Shown here: positions 9,220-17,793 of the stretch, one piece after another | Numbering within the stretch: position 1 is the first letter of the stretch | Layout of the letters: every line of letters starts with the position of its first letter | DNA from: a bacterium | Lineage (GTDB): Bacteria; Joyebacterota; Joyebacteria; Joyebacterales; Joyebacteraceae | Assembly: GCA_025774935.1 (NCBI GenBank) | Contig: JALGZK010000004.1 | Span: 62,001-126,000, forward strand | Length of the DNA: 64,000 bases | Direction of reading: 5' to 3' | Notes under the pieces: generated by a model | Told to the model about the DNA's origin: nothing | Seen by the model: only the letters and a program-made list of their open reading frames with translations | Databases searched by the model: none | Made by a program: the position numbers and the translations under genes

Positions 9220-9774
9220 ATGATGAACTGCGAGCTCTGCAGAAGCCTCATCCAGAAGGAACTCGACGGCGAGATTTCGGCCACCGAGTTGGGCGGTCTC
9301 GAGTCGCATGTCTCGAGCTGCGAGGACTGCCGGTCCGAGCGGGCGGCGTACCTCGCGATCGACCAGATTCTGGGTGAAGCTCCCCTCGTTCGCGGACCGG
9401 CCTGGATGGCCGACGCGGTGATCGGGGAGATCGCGAAGCGGCGGTCGGCAAGGCGCTTCGTAGAGCCGCTCGTGATCGGAGCTTCCGCGGGGGCGGCGAC
9501 CGTCGCAACCGCATTCGCCCTAACGCGATACCTGAGCCCCGAGACGCGCCAGACGCTGAGCGAGACCGTTGCCCGCTCCTTCCGGCCCGTTGCCGATCTC
9601 CTCGCGGCCGTCGCCGAGAGGGTACCGGGCGCCGAGGTGGCAGCAGCCGGCGGGCCCGGCCTGCACGGTGTCGTCTGGGGTCTCGCCGTCGTCGCGGTCG
9701 CTGTTCTCGCGTTCGTGGCCCTGAGGTCTTCGAGGCAGCTCGTCTGCGAGCTCCGCGAGACGCCGTCTACGTAG
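9220..9774 (+). CDS. zf-HC2 domain membrane protein, anti-sigma-factor-like
   Basis: 184 residues. The N-terminus 'MNCELC...LESHVSSCEDCRSE' has the H-x3-C-x2-C zinc-binding pattern of zf-HC2 (ZAS) anti-sigma domains. A hydrophobic segment lies at about residues 87-106 and a second near 147-168, so the protein is membrane-anchored. Two consecutive ATGs (9220, 9223) follow AGGGAGC; either may be used. ZAS proteins hold ECF sigma factors inactive. An ECF gene lies about 1 kb downstream (10797) but in a separate unit, so partnership is only a suggestion. A TATATA box at 9081-9086 could be the -10. A strong terminator follows the gene. Confidence 0.7.
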   Translation: MMNCELCRSLIQKELDGEISATELGGLESHVSSCEDCRSERAAYLAIDQILGEAPLVRGPAWMADAVIGEIAKRRSARRFVEPLVIGASAGAATVATAFALTRYLSPETRQTLSETVARSFRPVADLLAAVAERVPGAEVAAAGGPGLHGVVWGLAVVAVAVLAFVALRSSRQLVCELRETPST

Positions 9775-9800
9775 CAGGTCTCACATTGCAGCCAGCGAGC

Positions 9801-9835
9801 GCCCCGGGCACCGCGAGTGCCCGGGGCTTATTCTT
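9801..9835 (+). terminator. Rho-independent terminator of the zf-HC2 gene
   Basis: An exact 11-bp stem (GCCCCGGGCAC, 9801-9811, with GTGCCCGGGGC, 9817-9827) has a 5-nt loop and is followed by TTATTCTT. It starts 27 nt after the stop codon. Confidence 0.9.
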
Positions 9836-9905
9836 GCGCGCGGGGGCCGGGGACTCCGGGAACGCACCGGTTGCTGTTCCGGACGCTCCGGACCGGGGCA
9901 CATAG

Positions 9906-9955
9906 AGGAGCGCCCGATCTCGAACCAGGGGTCCGTTCGAGGGCCGGGCGCTCCT
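9906..9955 (-). terminator. Large two-tier hairpin downstream of the small membrane protein gene
   Basis: AGGAGCGCCCG (9906-9916) pairs perfectly with CGGGCGCTCCT (9945-9955). A second stem inside it pairs CTCGAAC (9919-9925) with GTTCGAG (9935-9941) around a 9-nt loop. On the minus strand it comes 41 nt after the stop at 9997. There is no good T-tract, so termination or mRNA 3'-end protection are both possible. Confidence 0.6.
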
Positions 9956-9996
9956 GCACGTGCGCTCGATGGCGCGAGGGATGCTGTGTCTCCGAC

Positions 9997-10419
9997 CTAC
10001 TGGGGCGGCGTCGGCGACGGGGGGACTGCGGTGTCGGTGAGCTTCACGGGCTCGCCGTTCTGCGCCTCGTCCTTGAAGCGCATGGTCACGATAACGTGGA
10101 ACGCGATGAGGGCTATCCCTATGAAGAGCGTGATGAACACGCCGGGCGCGCCATCGGAGAGGATGCCGAGGAAGATGAAGCCGATCAGCATGCCGATGCC
10201 CATGGCCGTCAAGACGAGTCCCCAGCCGAGCGACGCGTAGCCGCGCCGCTTCTTCTGGAGGAGCGACGGATCGTAGACGCCTCTGTCGAGCGCCTCCTTG
10301 TAGGCCTTGTGGCGTACGTTCTGCCTGTGCGTGATGCCCCGCACGATCATCATGACGATCAGCACCAGCGCGGCGATCGACACGAGGGTGGTCAAGAGGG
10401 CGAACGCGAACGGATCCAT
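9997..10419 (-). CDS. Small three-helix membrane protein (DUF6249-like)
   Basis: 140 residues from the ATG at 10419, which follows AAGGAGGTTGTGACC; upstream in-frame codons are not needed. Hydrophobic segments lie at about residues 4-25, 65-85 and 92-112. Between the first and second is a basic, conserved-looking stretch (ITHRQNVRHKAYKEALDRGVYDPSLL), the layout I associate with DUF6249 proteins. Such proteins often sit beside ECF sigma and zf-HC2 genes, and here both flank it. Function unknown; a role in envelope-stress sensing is only a guess from position. Confidence 0.6.
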   Translation of the reverse strand: MDPFAFALLTTLVSIAALVLIVMMIVRGITHRQNVRHKAYKEALDRGVYDPSLLQKKRRGYASLGWGLVLTAMGIGMLIGFIFLGILSDGAPGVFITLFIGIALIAFHVIVTMRFKDEAQNGEPVKLTDTAVPPSPTPPQ

Positions 10420-10681
10420 GGTCACAACCTCCTTGCTCTGATTCCCCCGGTCCGGTTCCTTCTCCCGCAGGCGGCCGGGGGGTCCGGTCAGTGCCTCCTG
10501 CGTCACTCAGTCGTCTGTCCGTGGTTCCTTCCCTCGAACCGTACACTATGACCCCGGACCCGGCCAGCCGGTTTCGCCCGGTTTCCGCATCCGGTCGTCC
10601 GGCGCGCGGGGTCAGCCCGGCGGGGGCGGAGCGCCGAATGGGGTTCATCTTCGCGATGGACCTCTGGGGGCGGAAGTCGGC
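10420..10681. other. Divergent intergenic region, no gene seen
   Basis: This is the upstream part of the 377-nt gap between the divergently transcribed DUF6249-like and sigma-factor genes. It carries the leader of the minus-strand gene and the region upstream of the sigma-factor promoter. No RNA gene or clear repeat was recognised. Confidence 0.4.
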
Positions 10682-10709
10682 TTGGATTCGCGCGGGCTTC
10701 TGCTAGTAT
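10682..10709 (+). promoter_or_regulatory. Promoter of the ECF sigma factor gene (extended -10)
   Basis: TTGGAT (10682-10687), a 16-nt spacer and TAGTAT (10704-10709), the last preceded by TGC, an extended -10. It sits about 90 nt upstream of the sigma gene. Confidence 0.45.
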
Positions 10710-10796
10710 TGGTCGCTGGACCCGGCCAGACGGCACGCGGGTGTGCGGCCCGACGGACCATGTCGCTGGTAGTCGATCGGGCCCGGTCACGCGGAG

Positions 10797-11414
10797 GTGT
10801 CTTTGGCTGTGTCCGAGCGCCACCACACGTCGTCGCCTTCGGATGAGGAGCTCATCGCGAGGGCCGTGTCCGGGGACGACGGGGCCTTCGCCGCGCTCGT
10901 CCGGCGGCACACCGACCTCGTGTACACCGTGGTACTCCGCGTCGTCGGCAACGAGGCGGACGCCGACGACGTCACACAGGAGGCGTTCGTCAGGGCGCAC
11001 CGCGCGCTCGGACGGTTCAGGGGCGACTCGAAGTTCTCGAGCTGGCTCTACCGCATCGCAGTCAACCGCGCGCTGACGCATCTCCAGAAGAAGAAGCGGC
11101 GGGGCACGTCGGTCGAGCTGGACGAGAGTCCGTACGTCGAGGCCGCGGTGGCAGGCGAGCGCGTCGTCGACCCCGAGTCCTTCGTTCTGAACGAGGAGAT
11201 GAGGAGACAGGTGCGGGAGGCCGTGGAGGCGCTCCCTCCAAGATACCGGGCGGTGGTGACGCTCTTCTACCTCGAGGAGCGGAGCTACAAGGAGGTCGCG
11301 GAGATCCTGGGCATCCCGCTCGGGACGCTCAAGACCCACCTCCATCGCTCTCGTGCTCTCCTCAAAGAGATACTCGTGTCACGCGGAACTGAAACCACCA
11401 GGAGGCAGGCGTGA
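10797..11414 (+). CDS. ECF-family RNA polymerase sigma factor (RpoE-like)
   Basis: 205 residues from the GTG at 10797; the TTG at 10803 and GTG at 10809 are alternatives, and the ribosome site (GGAGG) overlaps the first. Region 2 is clear: 'DEELIARAVSGDDGAFAALVRRH', then 'DADDVTQEAFVRAHRAL' and the DNA-melting 'SSWLYRIAVNRALTHLQKKKR'. Region 4 is at about 145-195: 'LPPRYRAVVTLFYLEERSY', then an HTH 'EVAEILGIPLGTLKTHLHRSR'. It directs polymerase to alternative promoters. Its stop overlaps the GTG start of the nitroreductase (GTGA), so the two are translationally coupled. No anti-sigma gene follows directly; the zf-HC2 protein at 9220 is the nearest candidate. Confidence 0.9.
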   Translation: MSLAVSERHHTSSPSDEELIARAVSGDDGAFAALVRRHTDLVYTVVLRVVGNEADADDVTQEAFVRAHRALGRFRGDSKFSSWLYRIAVNRALTHLQKKKRRGTSVELDESPYVEAAVAGERVVDPESFVLNEEMRRQVREAVEALPPRYRAVVTLFYLEERSYKEVAEILGIPLGTLKTHLHRSRALLKEILVSRGTETTRRQA

Positions 11415-12226
11415 AAGAGAGCTGTCTGGACGTCATCTTCGAGAGACGGGCCGTGGAGCACTTCGAGGATCGTGAGATCCCGAAGGAGGATCTGGACAAG
11501 GTGCTCCGCGCAGCGCTTCAGGCGCCCGGGGCGGGAGGGGTTCCGACGAGCGGCTACCGCGGTGCGAAGCCGCTGTCGATCATCGTGGTCGAGGAGAGGG
11601 AGCGGAGGGAGCAGCTCAATCGGCTTCTTTGCGACGGGAAGCGGAAAGTGATCGAGGAGGCTCCGGTGTCGCTCGTCTTTTGCGCCGACGTCCACCGTCT
11701 GAACCGCTGGGCGCGGCTGCGAGGGGGAGTCCCGCACTTCACGGGGATCGGCGTTCTCTGGGTCGCACTGCGTGCGGTCTACACTGCGGCGCAGACGAGC
11801 GTGATCGCCGGCGATGCTCTCGGGCTCGGATCCCAGTACATCCAGGAGATCGCGTGGGCCCCGCACACGACCCTTGAGTTCTTCAAGCTCCCGAAGCAGG
11901 TCATGCCGGTCGCAATGGTCGCGATGGGATACCCCGCCAAGAGACCGCCCATCGGACCGACGCTCCCGATTGACATCGTCGCGCACGACGAAGTCTACCG
12001 CGACCCGTCGGACGAGGAACTCCTCGAGGGCTACGCCACGAAGGAGCAGTTCTTCCAGGACTGGCGGACCTCGCTGCCGGAGGACTCCGAGGCGCGGAAG
12101 ATCATGGACTCCAACGGGATCGAGAACCTCGCGCAGTACATGTCCCTCCTCGTCTACACGAGCAGCTTCTATAAGTGGAGGGACGACGTCATTCGCACGA
12201 ACCTGAGCTTCGCCGACTTCGAGTAG
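11411..12226 (+). CDS. Nitroreductase-family FMN oxidoreductase
   Basis: 271 residues, starting at a GTG that overlaps the sigma factor stop. The N-terminal 'DVIFERRAVEHFEDREIPKEDLDKVLRAALQAPGAGG' is the R-R-S/A-V-R-x-F...APS pattern that binds FMN phosphate in this family. The C-terminal half has 'AMVAMGYPAKRPP', the usual G-Y-P motif before the last strand. The protein is longer than typical nitroreductases (about 200 aa), with an extra 40-50 residue C-terminal segment ('FQDWRTSLPEDSEARKIMDSNGI'). These enzymes reduce nitro-aromatics, quinones or flavins with NAD(P)H; the natural substrate is not evident. Co-expression with an ECF sigma factor suggests stress control. Confidence 0.85.
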   Translation: MKESCLDVIFERRAVEHFEDREIPKEDLDKVLRAALQAPGAGGVPTSGYRGAKPLSIIVVEERERREQLNRLLCDGKRKVIEEAPVSLVFCADVHRLNRWARLRGGVPHFTGIGVLWVALRAVYTAAQTSVIAGDALGLGSQYIQEIAWAPHTTLEFFKLPKQVMPVAMVAMGYPAKRPPIGPTLPIDIVAHDEVYRDPSDEELLEGYATKEQFFQDWRTSLPEDSEARKIMDSNGIENLAQYMSLLVYTSSFYKWRDDVIRTNLSFADFE

Positions 12227-12263
12227 CGTGAGTTCGCGGCCCTCGCCGCAACCGGAAGGTCGA

Positions 12264-13472
12264 ATGGAACGCGAGATCATCGCGCTGATCGCGTCGATCC
12301 TCCTCATCGTCGTCCTGGTGCGGTTCAGGGTCGACCTTGGGGTCTCCATGCTCCTGGGCGGAGCCTCGATGGCTCTCATCGCCGGGAAGCCCATCGGCTG
12401 GACCGGAATCGAGGTCGGCCGGGCCGCCGTCGATGTCGACACCCTCTGGCTCCTCGGCCGGATCGTGACGATCATCGCCCTCGGCGCGCTCGCCGGGCGC
12501 CTCGGCTATCTCGACCGCCTCGTGTCCGGCCTCCGGAAGCTCATCTCCGATAACCGGGTCGTGATCGCGCTCATACCGGCGTTCGGCGGACTCCTGCCGA
12601 TGCCCGGTGGCACGATGCTCACCGCTCCGATGGTGGAGAGCGCGACGTCCGGGACCGACGTCACGCCCGAGCAGAAGCTCTTCGTCAGCTACTGGTTTCG
12701 GCACGTGTGGGAGTACATCTGGCCGCTCTACCCAGGTGTCGTCTTCGCCGCCGCACTCGTCGAGCGGTCCGAGAGCGAGATCGCGTTCGCCCACCTTCCC
12801 CTGACGATCTCGGCGATCGTCGGCGGCGTGGTCTTCACGCTGATGTGGCTCGACGCCGGCAAGAACGAGCGCGTGGCGAGCGAGCGCGCGGAAGGCTGGC
12901 GCGACCTCCTGATCGGCGTCCTTCCGTTCGGCGTGGTCGTCGCCGGAGTCCTGGTGCTCAAGCAGGAGGTCGTCTACGTAGTCCTCGTCGTGATCGCGCT
13001 CCTCTCGATCATCGGGAGGGTCAAGCCGAGGGACCTCCTCCACGCGTTCAAGCGCGGGACCGAGCTCCAGATCATCACGCTCGTCGTCGGCGTCGCCGCG
13101 TACAAGCACATTCTGACCGAGGCCGGCGTCGTCGCCGCGGTGCCGCCGTTCTTCATGCAGCTGGGGCTCCCCGAGCTCGTCGTGATCTTCGCGGTCCCGT
13201 TCATGGTCGGGCTCGTCACCGGCGTGACGCTCGCGTTCGTCGCGGTGACCTTCCCGCTCCTCCTGCCGCTCATGGGCGGTGCCGACGTCGACCTCCAGCT
13301 CGTCATGTTCGCATACGGCGCCGGGTTCGTTGGCTGCCTCCTGTCGCCCGTGCACCTGTGTCTCGTCCTCACCCGCGAGTACTTCCGGGCCGACTTCGGG
13401 AAGGCCTACAGGATGCTGCTCCTGCCCTGCGCGCTCATCGTCGCCGTTGCCACGGCAATCGTGCTCCTGTAG
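12264..13472 (+). CDS. DUF401-family integral membrane permease
   Basis: 402 residues, nearly all hydrophobic, with about ten membrane spans. The ATG at 12264 follows GGAAGGT. The motif 'LLPMPGGTMLTAPMVE' (residues about 110-125) and the later 'LVTGVTLAFVAVTFPLLLPLM' and 'YGAGFVGCLLSPVHLCLVLT' are characteristic of DUF401 proteins, distant relatives of GntP/CitM-type anion transporters of the IT superfamily. The substrate is unknown. The gene lies 37 nt after the nitroreductase, so it may belong to the sigma-factor transcript. Confidence 0.78.
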   Translation: MEREIIALIASILLIVVLVRFRVDLGVSMLLGGASMALIAGKPIGWTGIEVGRAAVDVDTLWLLGRIVTIIALGALAGRLGYLDRLVSGLRKLISDNRVVIALIPAFGGLLPMPGGTMLTAPMVESATSGTDVTPEQKLFVSYWFRHVWEYIWPLYPGVVFAAALVERSESEIAFAHLPLTISAIVGGVVFTLMWLDAGKNERVASERAEGWRDLLIGVLPFGVVVAGVLVLKQEVVYVVLVVIALLSIIGRVKPRDLLHAFKRGTELQIITLVVGVAAYKHILTEAGVVAAVPPFFMQLGLPELVVIFAVPFMVGLVTGVTLAFVAVTFPLLLPLMGGADVDLQLVMFAYGAGFVGCLLSPVHLCLVLTREYFRADFGKAYRMLLLPCALIVAVATAIVLL

Positions 13473-13559
13473 CATTGATGCCTTCCGACGTCTGACCTGC
13501 ACTCCAACGGGGCGAGCCGCGGTCCGACCCGCGAGCAGCACCCCCGAGCGGAGGACGCG

Positions 13560-14477
13560 TTGAAGGGGTCGAAGGGCGCCATCCTGGCCACGCTGGGGGC
13601 AGGACTCCTCTGGGGCTCGTCGTTCTCGGTGATCAAGATCGGCCTCCGGTCGATCGATCCCTACTGGTTCGTCTTCTTCCGTTTCCTGTTCGCGTCCGCG
13701 ATCGCCCTCGCGGTGACCGCGTCGATCGGGAAGCTCTCGAGCGTGCTGGCGCTCCTCAGGCACCCCGTCGTGGTTCTGCTCGGAGTCACCAACGCGCTCA
13801 GCTTCATCCTCCAGTTCAAGGGGCAGACGATGACGACCGCGGCGAACGCCGCGCTCCTGATCAACACGTGTACGATCTTCGTGGCGATCATGTCGCGGTT
13901 CGTCTTCCGCGAGCGGTTCGGCCCGCTCAAGTCGATCGCCGTCGTGATCGGCGTGATCGGCGTCTACCTCGTGACGACCGGGGGGAGGATCGCGGTCCAG
14001 GCCGGCCCCGGCCTCGTAGGCGACCTCCTCGTGCTCGGCGCCGCGCTGTTCTGGACCTTCTTCATCATCCTCAACAAGAAGGCCCTCAGCGGCCGGGGCG
14101 TCGACGTGCGCTCGCTCACGACGGCGATGTTCGTGGCGACCGCAGCGGGAGCGCTTCCCGCAGCGCTCGTGTTCGGACGGGGCAGCTTCCCGGGCGTCAC
14201 CCCGCAGTGGTGGGCCGTTCCGTACACGGCGGTCTTCTGTACGATCATCCCGTTCTTCCTCTGGGCGTGGGGTCTGAAGCGTGTGTCCGCCACGACGTCC
14301 AGTGTGATCATGTTGACCGAGGTCGTCTTCGCCCTCGCCCTCGCCGCGCTTCTTCTGGGCGAACGACTGTCGGGCGGCGGGCTCGTGGGGAGCGTGCTCA
14401 TCATGGGGGCCGTGGCCCTCGCCTCGCGCGACGCGGCGGCGGAGGGTCCGGCCGGGCCGGACGTCGTGCCGGAGTGA
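13560..14477 (+). CDS. EamA/DMT-family drug-metabolite transporter
   Basis: 305 residues with ten predicted helices in two EamA repeats (about residues 5-140 and 150-292). Repeat 1 begins 'ILATLGAGLLWGSSFSVIKIGL'; repeat 2 includes 'ALFWTFFIILNKKAL' and ends 'LLLGERLSGGGLVGSVLIMGAV', the usual E-x-L-s signature of the family. The start is a TTG at 13560 with GGAGGACGCG just upstream; no ATG fits as well. Likely exports a metabolite or amino acid; the substrate cannot be predicted. Confidence 0.85.
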   Translation: MKGSKGAILATLGAGLLWGSSFSVIKIGLRSIDPYWFVFFRFLFASAIALAVTASIGKLSSVLALLRHPVVVLLGVTNALSFILQFKGQTMTTAANAALLINTCTIFVAIMSRFVFRERFGPLKSIAVVIGVIGVYLVTTGGRIAVQAGPGLVGDLLVLGAALFWTFFIILNKKALSGRGVDVRSLTTAMFVATAAGALPAALVFGRGSFPGVTPQWWAVPYTAVFCTIIPFFLWAWGLKRVSATTSSVIMLTEVVFALALAALLLGERLSGGGLVGSVLIMGAVALASRDAAAEGPAGPDVVPE

Positions 14478-14547
14478 CCGGGGGGAGACGACCGGAACGG
14501 ACGCGCCCCGGCGAGGCTCTCGCGCAGGCAGTGAGGAGGGAACACCG

Positions 14548-15618
14548 TTGACAAGGCACTGGAGAACCCGAAGGCGGAGGGCGCACGCGATGCCCGCGCC
14601 TGTCGCCGTCGCGCTGACCGCGGTCGCGCTGATTTCGACCGTTCTGGTCGCGGCGCTGACGGTCCCCGCGGCGGCGCAGGAGGCGGCCGGGCTCGACTCG
14701 CTCGTGGTCCGGGCCGACCGCGCGCTCTCCTGGGGGCAGTTCGCGAGGGCGGACGAGTTGCTGCAGAAGGCGGTCGCCATCGACGACGACGACCCGCGCG
14801 TCAATCACGGCCTCGCGATCAAGGGGCTCATTGAGGACGACGCGGACTTCGCCATCGAGCACGCGCGGAAGGCCGTCCAGAAGGACAAGAAGAACTCCGA
14901 GTACCGCATGACGCTCGCCAACGGCTACGGAATGAAGGCGCAGCAGGGCGGGATGAGCGCGGTGTACTACGGACGCAAGTACCGGGAGGAGTGCCAGAAG
15001 GCGATCAAGTACGATCCCGAGAACGTCGAAGCCTACTTCGGGCTCCTCTACTTCTACGTCTACGCTCCCTCGATCGTCGGGGGAGGCAAGGACAGGGCCA
15101 GGGAACAGGCCGAGAAGATTCGCGAGATCGATCCGATGAGCGGTCACTCCGCGGACGCCCTGATCGCACAGGTCGAGGGCGACACCGTGGCGGTCGAGGC
15201 CGCGTACGTCGCTGCGACCGAAACGGACTCGACGAGCGCGAACGCGTGGTGGACCCTGGGGGTGTTCTGGAGCGGGCAGGGGCGCGTCGAGGAGTCCCTG
15301 AGGGCCTTCGAGCGCGCGGCCGCAGCGGCGCCGGAGAGCCCGAGCATCAGCTACCAGCTCGCGAAGGCGAGACTGGAGTCGGGCGTCGAGCTCGAGGCGG
15401 CGGCCGACGGGTTCGGCATGTACATCGAGTCCGAGCGTCGCCCGGACTACCCGCCCCTCGCCGCGGCGCACTGGCGCAGGGGCGAGGTGTTCGAGGCGCT
15501 CGACCGACTGGAGGACGCGAAGGCGGAGTGGGAGGCCGCACTCGAGGCCGACCGTGAGTACCTGGAGGCGGAGGAGGCACTGAGACTACTCGAGGCGGAG
15601 CACCCGGAACTCTGGTAG
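14548..15618 (+). CDS. Secreted/periplasmic TPR-repeat protein
   Basis: 356 residues. The TTG at 14548 with GAGGAGGG upstream is preferred; the ATG at 14590 is the alternative and lies immediately before the hydrophobic core of a signal peptide (VAVALTAVALISTVLVAALTVPAAAQ). The mature protein holds tetratricopeptide-like helical repeats, for example 'ALSWGQFARADELLQKAVAID', 'WWTLGVFWSGQGRVEESLRAFERA' and 'RRGEVFEALDRLEDAKAEWEAAL'. A central segment 'YYGRKYREECQKAIKYDPENVEAY' matches proteins in which TPR units process stepwise lists. It is a scaffold for protein contacts; the partner is unknown. It is followed 9 nt later by the OPT transporter, so they are probably co-transcribed. Confidence 0.75.
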   Translation: MTRHWRTRRRRAHAMPAPVAVALTAVALISTVLVAALTVPAAAQEAAGLDSLVVRADRALSWGQFARADELLQKAVAIDDDDPRVNHGLAIKGLIEDDADFAIEHARKAVQKDKKNSEYRMTLANGYGMKAQQGGMSAVYYGRKYREECQKAIKYDPENVEAYFGLLYFYVYAPSIVGGGKDRAREQAEKIREIDPMSGHSADALIAQVEGDTVAVEAAYVAATETDSTSANAWWTLGVFWSGQGRVEESLRAFERAAAAAPESPSISYQLAKARLESGVELEAAADGFGMYIESERRPDYPPLAAAHWRRGEVFEALDRLEDAKAEWEAALEADREYLEAEEALRLLEAEHPELW

Positions 15619-15627
15619 GAGCGAGAA

Positions 15628-17631
15628 ATGGACGAGAACGAGAAGACCTGTCTGGGGACGGACGCGTACGGCGGGGTCGACGGTGAGGACTACAGCCCGT
15701 ACGTCGAGCACCATCGGACGATCCGCGAGTTCACCCTGAGGGCCGTCATCATGGGGGCGCTCGTCGGCATCGTCTTCGGCGCGGCGAACGCCTACATCGG
15801 ACTCAAGGTCGGAATGACGGTCTCCGCGTCGATCCCCGCGGCCGTCATCGCGATCGCGCTGGCGCGGCTATGGCGGTCGTCCGTGCTCGAGAACAACATG
15901 GTGCAGACTGTCGGGTCGGCCGGAGAGTCTCTGGCCGCGGGAGTCATCTTCACCATCCCGGCTCTCATCGTTCTCGGGTTCGTGCCGGCTCTCTCGAAGA
16001 TCTTCATCCTGTCCGTGATCGGCGGACTCCTCGGGGTTCTCTTCATGGTTCCGCTCAGGCGGTACTTGATCGTCCATGAGCACGGGAAGCTGCCCTACCC
16101 CGAGGGAACGGCGTGCGCCGAGGTGCTCGTCGCGGGCGACCGAGGGGGAACGCTCGTCAAGAGGGTCATGGCGGGCGTCGGGATCGCCGGCGTCTACAAG
16201 TTCCTCATGGAGGGGATGGGGCTCTGGCCGTACAAGCCCGCGTGGAACATCCGGGGTCTGACGGGGGCGCGCATCGGCGCGGAGGTGACACCCGCCCTCC
16301 TCGGCGTCGGCTACGTCATCGGGCCGAAGATCGCGGGGCTCATGCTCGCCGGCGGCGCCATCGGCTGGCTCGTCATCATCCCTCTCATCAAGATGATGGG
16401 GAGCGGGCTCGCGGAGCCGCTCTTCCCGGCGACGACGCTCATCAGCGACATGGAGCCGATCGACATCTGGGACAACTACATCCGCTACATCGGCGCCGGC
16501 GCCGTGGTCTTCGGCGGAGTCGTCACTCTCATTCGGGCCGTCCCCACCATCATTCGCTCCTTCAGGATGGGCATCAAGGGGCTCACGAGCGGCGGGGAGG
16601 AGGACGGCGAGGGCGAGAAGCGCACCGCGCGCGACCTGCCGACGAGGTACGTGGTCATCGGGGCCGTCGCGCTCGGTCTTCTCACGTGGGCGGTGCCGCA
16701 GATCCCGGTGAACTTCGTCGGAGCGCTCCTCATCGTCATCTTCAGCTTCTTCTTCGTGACCGTCTCGTCGACCATCGTCGGGCTGATCGGGAGCTCGTCG
16801 AACCCGGCGTCCGGGATGACGATAGCGACGCTCCTCGCGACGAGTCTCGTGTTCCTCGGGTTCGGCTGGACCGGAGAGGCGGGGATGGTTGCCGCGATCT
16901 CGGTCGGCGCCGTCGTCTGCATCTCCATCTGCATCGCGGGCGACACGTCCCAGGACCTGAAGACGGGGTTCCTCGTCGGGGCGACGCCGAGGCGCCAGCA
17001 GTACGGGGAGATCGTGGGCGTCCTCACCTCCGCGCTCGTCATCGGGGGTGTCGTGTTCTTCCTCCACGGCGTCTACGGGATCGGGTCCGACCGGCTCCCG
17101 GCGCCGCAGGCCGTCCTCATGTCGATGGTGGTCAAGGGGGTTCTCACGGCGTCGCTCCCGTGGGGGCTCGTCTTCATCGGCGTGTTCCTCGCTGCGTGCA
17201 TCGAGCTCCTCGGCGTGCCGTCGCTCCCGTTCGCCGTCGGGCTCTACCTCCCGGTCAGGTTGTCGACGCCGATCATGCTGGGAGGCGTGATCCGGCTGTT
17301 CACCGAGCGCACCCGCGACCCGGGCCTCCGGCACACGAGGAGAGAGCGCGGGGTCCTCTACAGCTCGGGGCTCATCGCGGGCGGCGCGATCGTCGGGCTC
17401 GCGGTCGCGTTCCTCGAGAACGCGCAGATCCAGAGGGACGATCTCATCGCCCAGGGGGAGCCTGTCGGAGTCATGACGAGGGGTCTCGCGACCTTCTTCG
17501 ACAAGGTCCACATCGGGTCGGGCTGGGCGGGAAGTGCGGAGGGGGTCGCAGCTCTCATCTTCTTCTTCATACTGGCGGCGACGCTCGTCGTGGCGATCAG
17601 TCCCCGTCGCGGGAGAGGGGCACCGGAGTAG
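15628..17631 (+). CDS. OPT-family oligopeptide transporter
   Basis: 667 residues with about 15 membrane spans, the length expected for bacterial OPT proteins. Diagnostic segments are 'EFTLRAVIMGALVGIVFGAANAYIGLKVGMTVSASIPAAV' (split across residues 34-73), 'PYPEGTACAEVLVAG', 'GSSSNPASGMTIATLL' and 'AGDTSQDLKTGFLVGATPRRQQ'. The last two are hallmarks of the family, which takes up peptides or metal-chelates using the proton gradient. The ATG at 15628 follows GGAGCG. It sits 9 nt after the TPR-protein gene. Substrate unknown. Confidence 0.93.
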   Translation: MDENEKTCLGTDAYGGVDGEDYSPYVEHHRTIREFTLRAVIMGALVGIVFGAANAYIGLKVGMTVSASIPAAVIAIALARLWRSSVLENNMVQTVGSAGESLAAGVIFTIPALIVLGFVPALSKIFILSVIGGLLGVLFMVPLRRYLIVHEHGKLPYPEGTACAEVLVAGDRGGTLVKRVMAGVGIAGVYKFLMEGMGLWPYKPAWNIRGLTGARIGAEVTPALLGVGYVIGPKIAGLMLAGGAIGWLVIIPLIKMMGSGLAEPLFPATTLISDMEPIDIWDNYIRYIGAGAVVFGGVVTLIRAVPTIIRSFRMGIKGLTSGGEEDGEGEKRTARDLPTRYVVIGAVALGLLTWAVPQIPVNFVGALLIVIFSFFFVTVSSTIVGLIGSSSNPASGMTIATLLATSLVFLGFGWTGEAGMVAAISVGAVVCISICIAGDTSQDLKTGFLVGATPRRQQYGEIVGVLTSALVIGGVVFFLHGVYGIGSDRLPAPQAVLMSMVVKGVLTASLPWGLVFIGVFLAACIELLGVPSLPFAVGLYLPVRLSTPIMLGGVIRLFTERTRDPGLRHTRRERGVLYSSGLIAGGAIVGLAVAFLENAQIQRDDLIAQGEPVGVMTRGLATFFDKVHIGSGWAGSAEGVAALIFFFILAATLVVAISPRRGRGAPE

Positions 17632-17717
17632 CGAGGGCGCGGGGGCCCAGCACTCCGGATTGAAGGCCATCCCCAGCCCGGTTTGGGCGGGTTATCCACA
17701 TTATTGAGGAAAAGTGC

Positions 17718-17746
17718 TTGACGGGGAACGCGGCGCCCCCTAGGGT
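17718..17746 (+). promoter_or_regulatory. Promoter of the PhaR-like regulator gene
   Basis: TTGACG (17718-17723) and TAGGGT (17741-17746) with 17-nt spacing, 48 nt before the ATG at 17794. A single DnaA-box-like nonamer TTATCCACA lies just upstream (17692-17700). Confidence 0.55.
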
Positions 17747-17793
17747 CGTGGTGCGGCGCACAAAACACAAGAAGCTTTTGATGACCGGGAATC

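Noticed and set aside
9906-9955. tRNA-like element (contains a GGTTCGA-type segment inside a long stem)
   Set aside because: The element is only 50 nt, forms one nested hairpin instead of a cloverleaf and has no anticodon arm; treated as a 3' hairpin.
12189-14804. Very long minus-strand open frame (871 codons) opposite the DUF401 and EamA genes
   Set aside because: Composition is Arg/Glu/Asp/Gly-rich without domain pattern, and plus-strand genes with clear membrane families cover it. It is a shadow typical of high-GC DNA.
15868-17670. 600-codon minus-strand frame opposite the OPT transporter
   Set aside because: Low-complexity acidic/basic sequence complementary to a certain OPT gene; no ribosome site.
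17692-17700. Perfect DnaA box (TTATCCACA), possible replication origin
   Set aside because: It is a single box with no cluster, AT-rich unwinding region or dnaA/dnaN neighbours; one 9-mer can occur by chance or act in local regulation.
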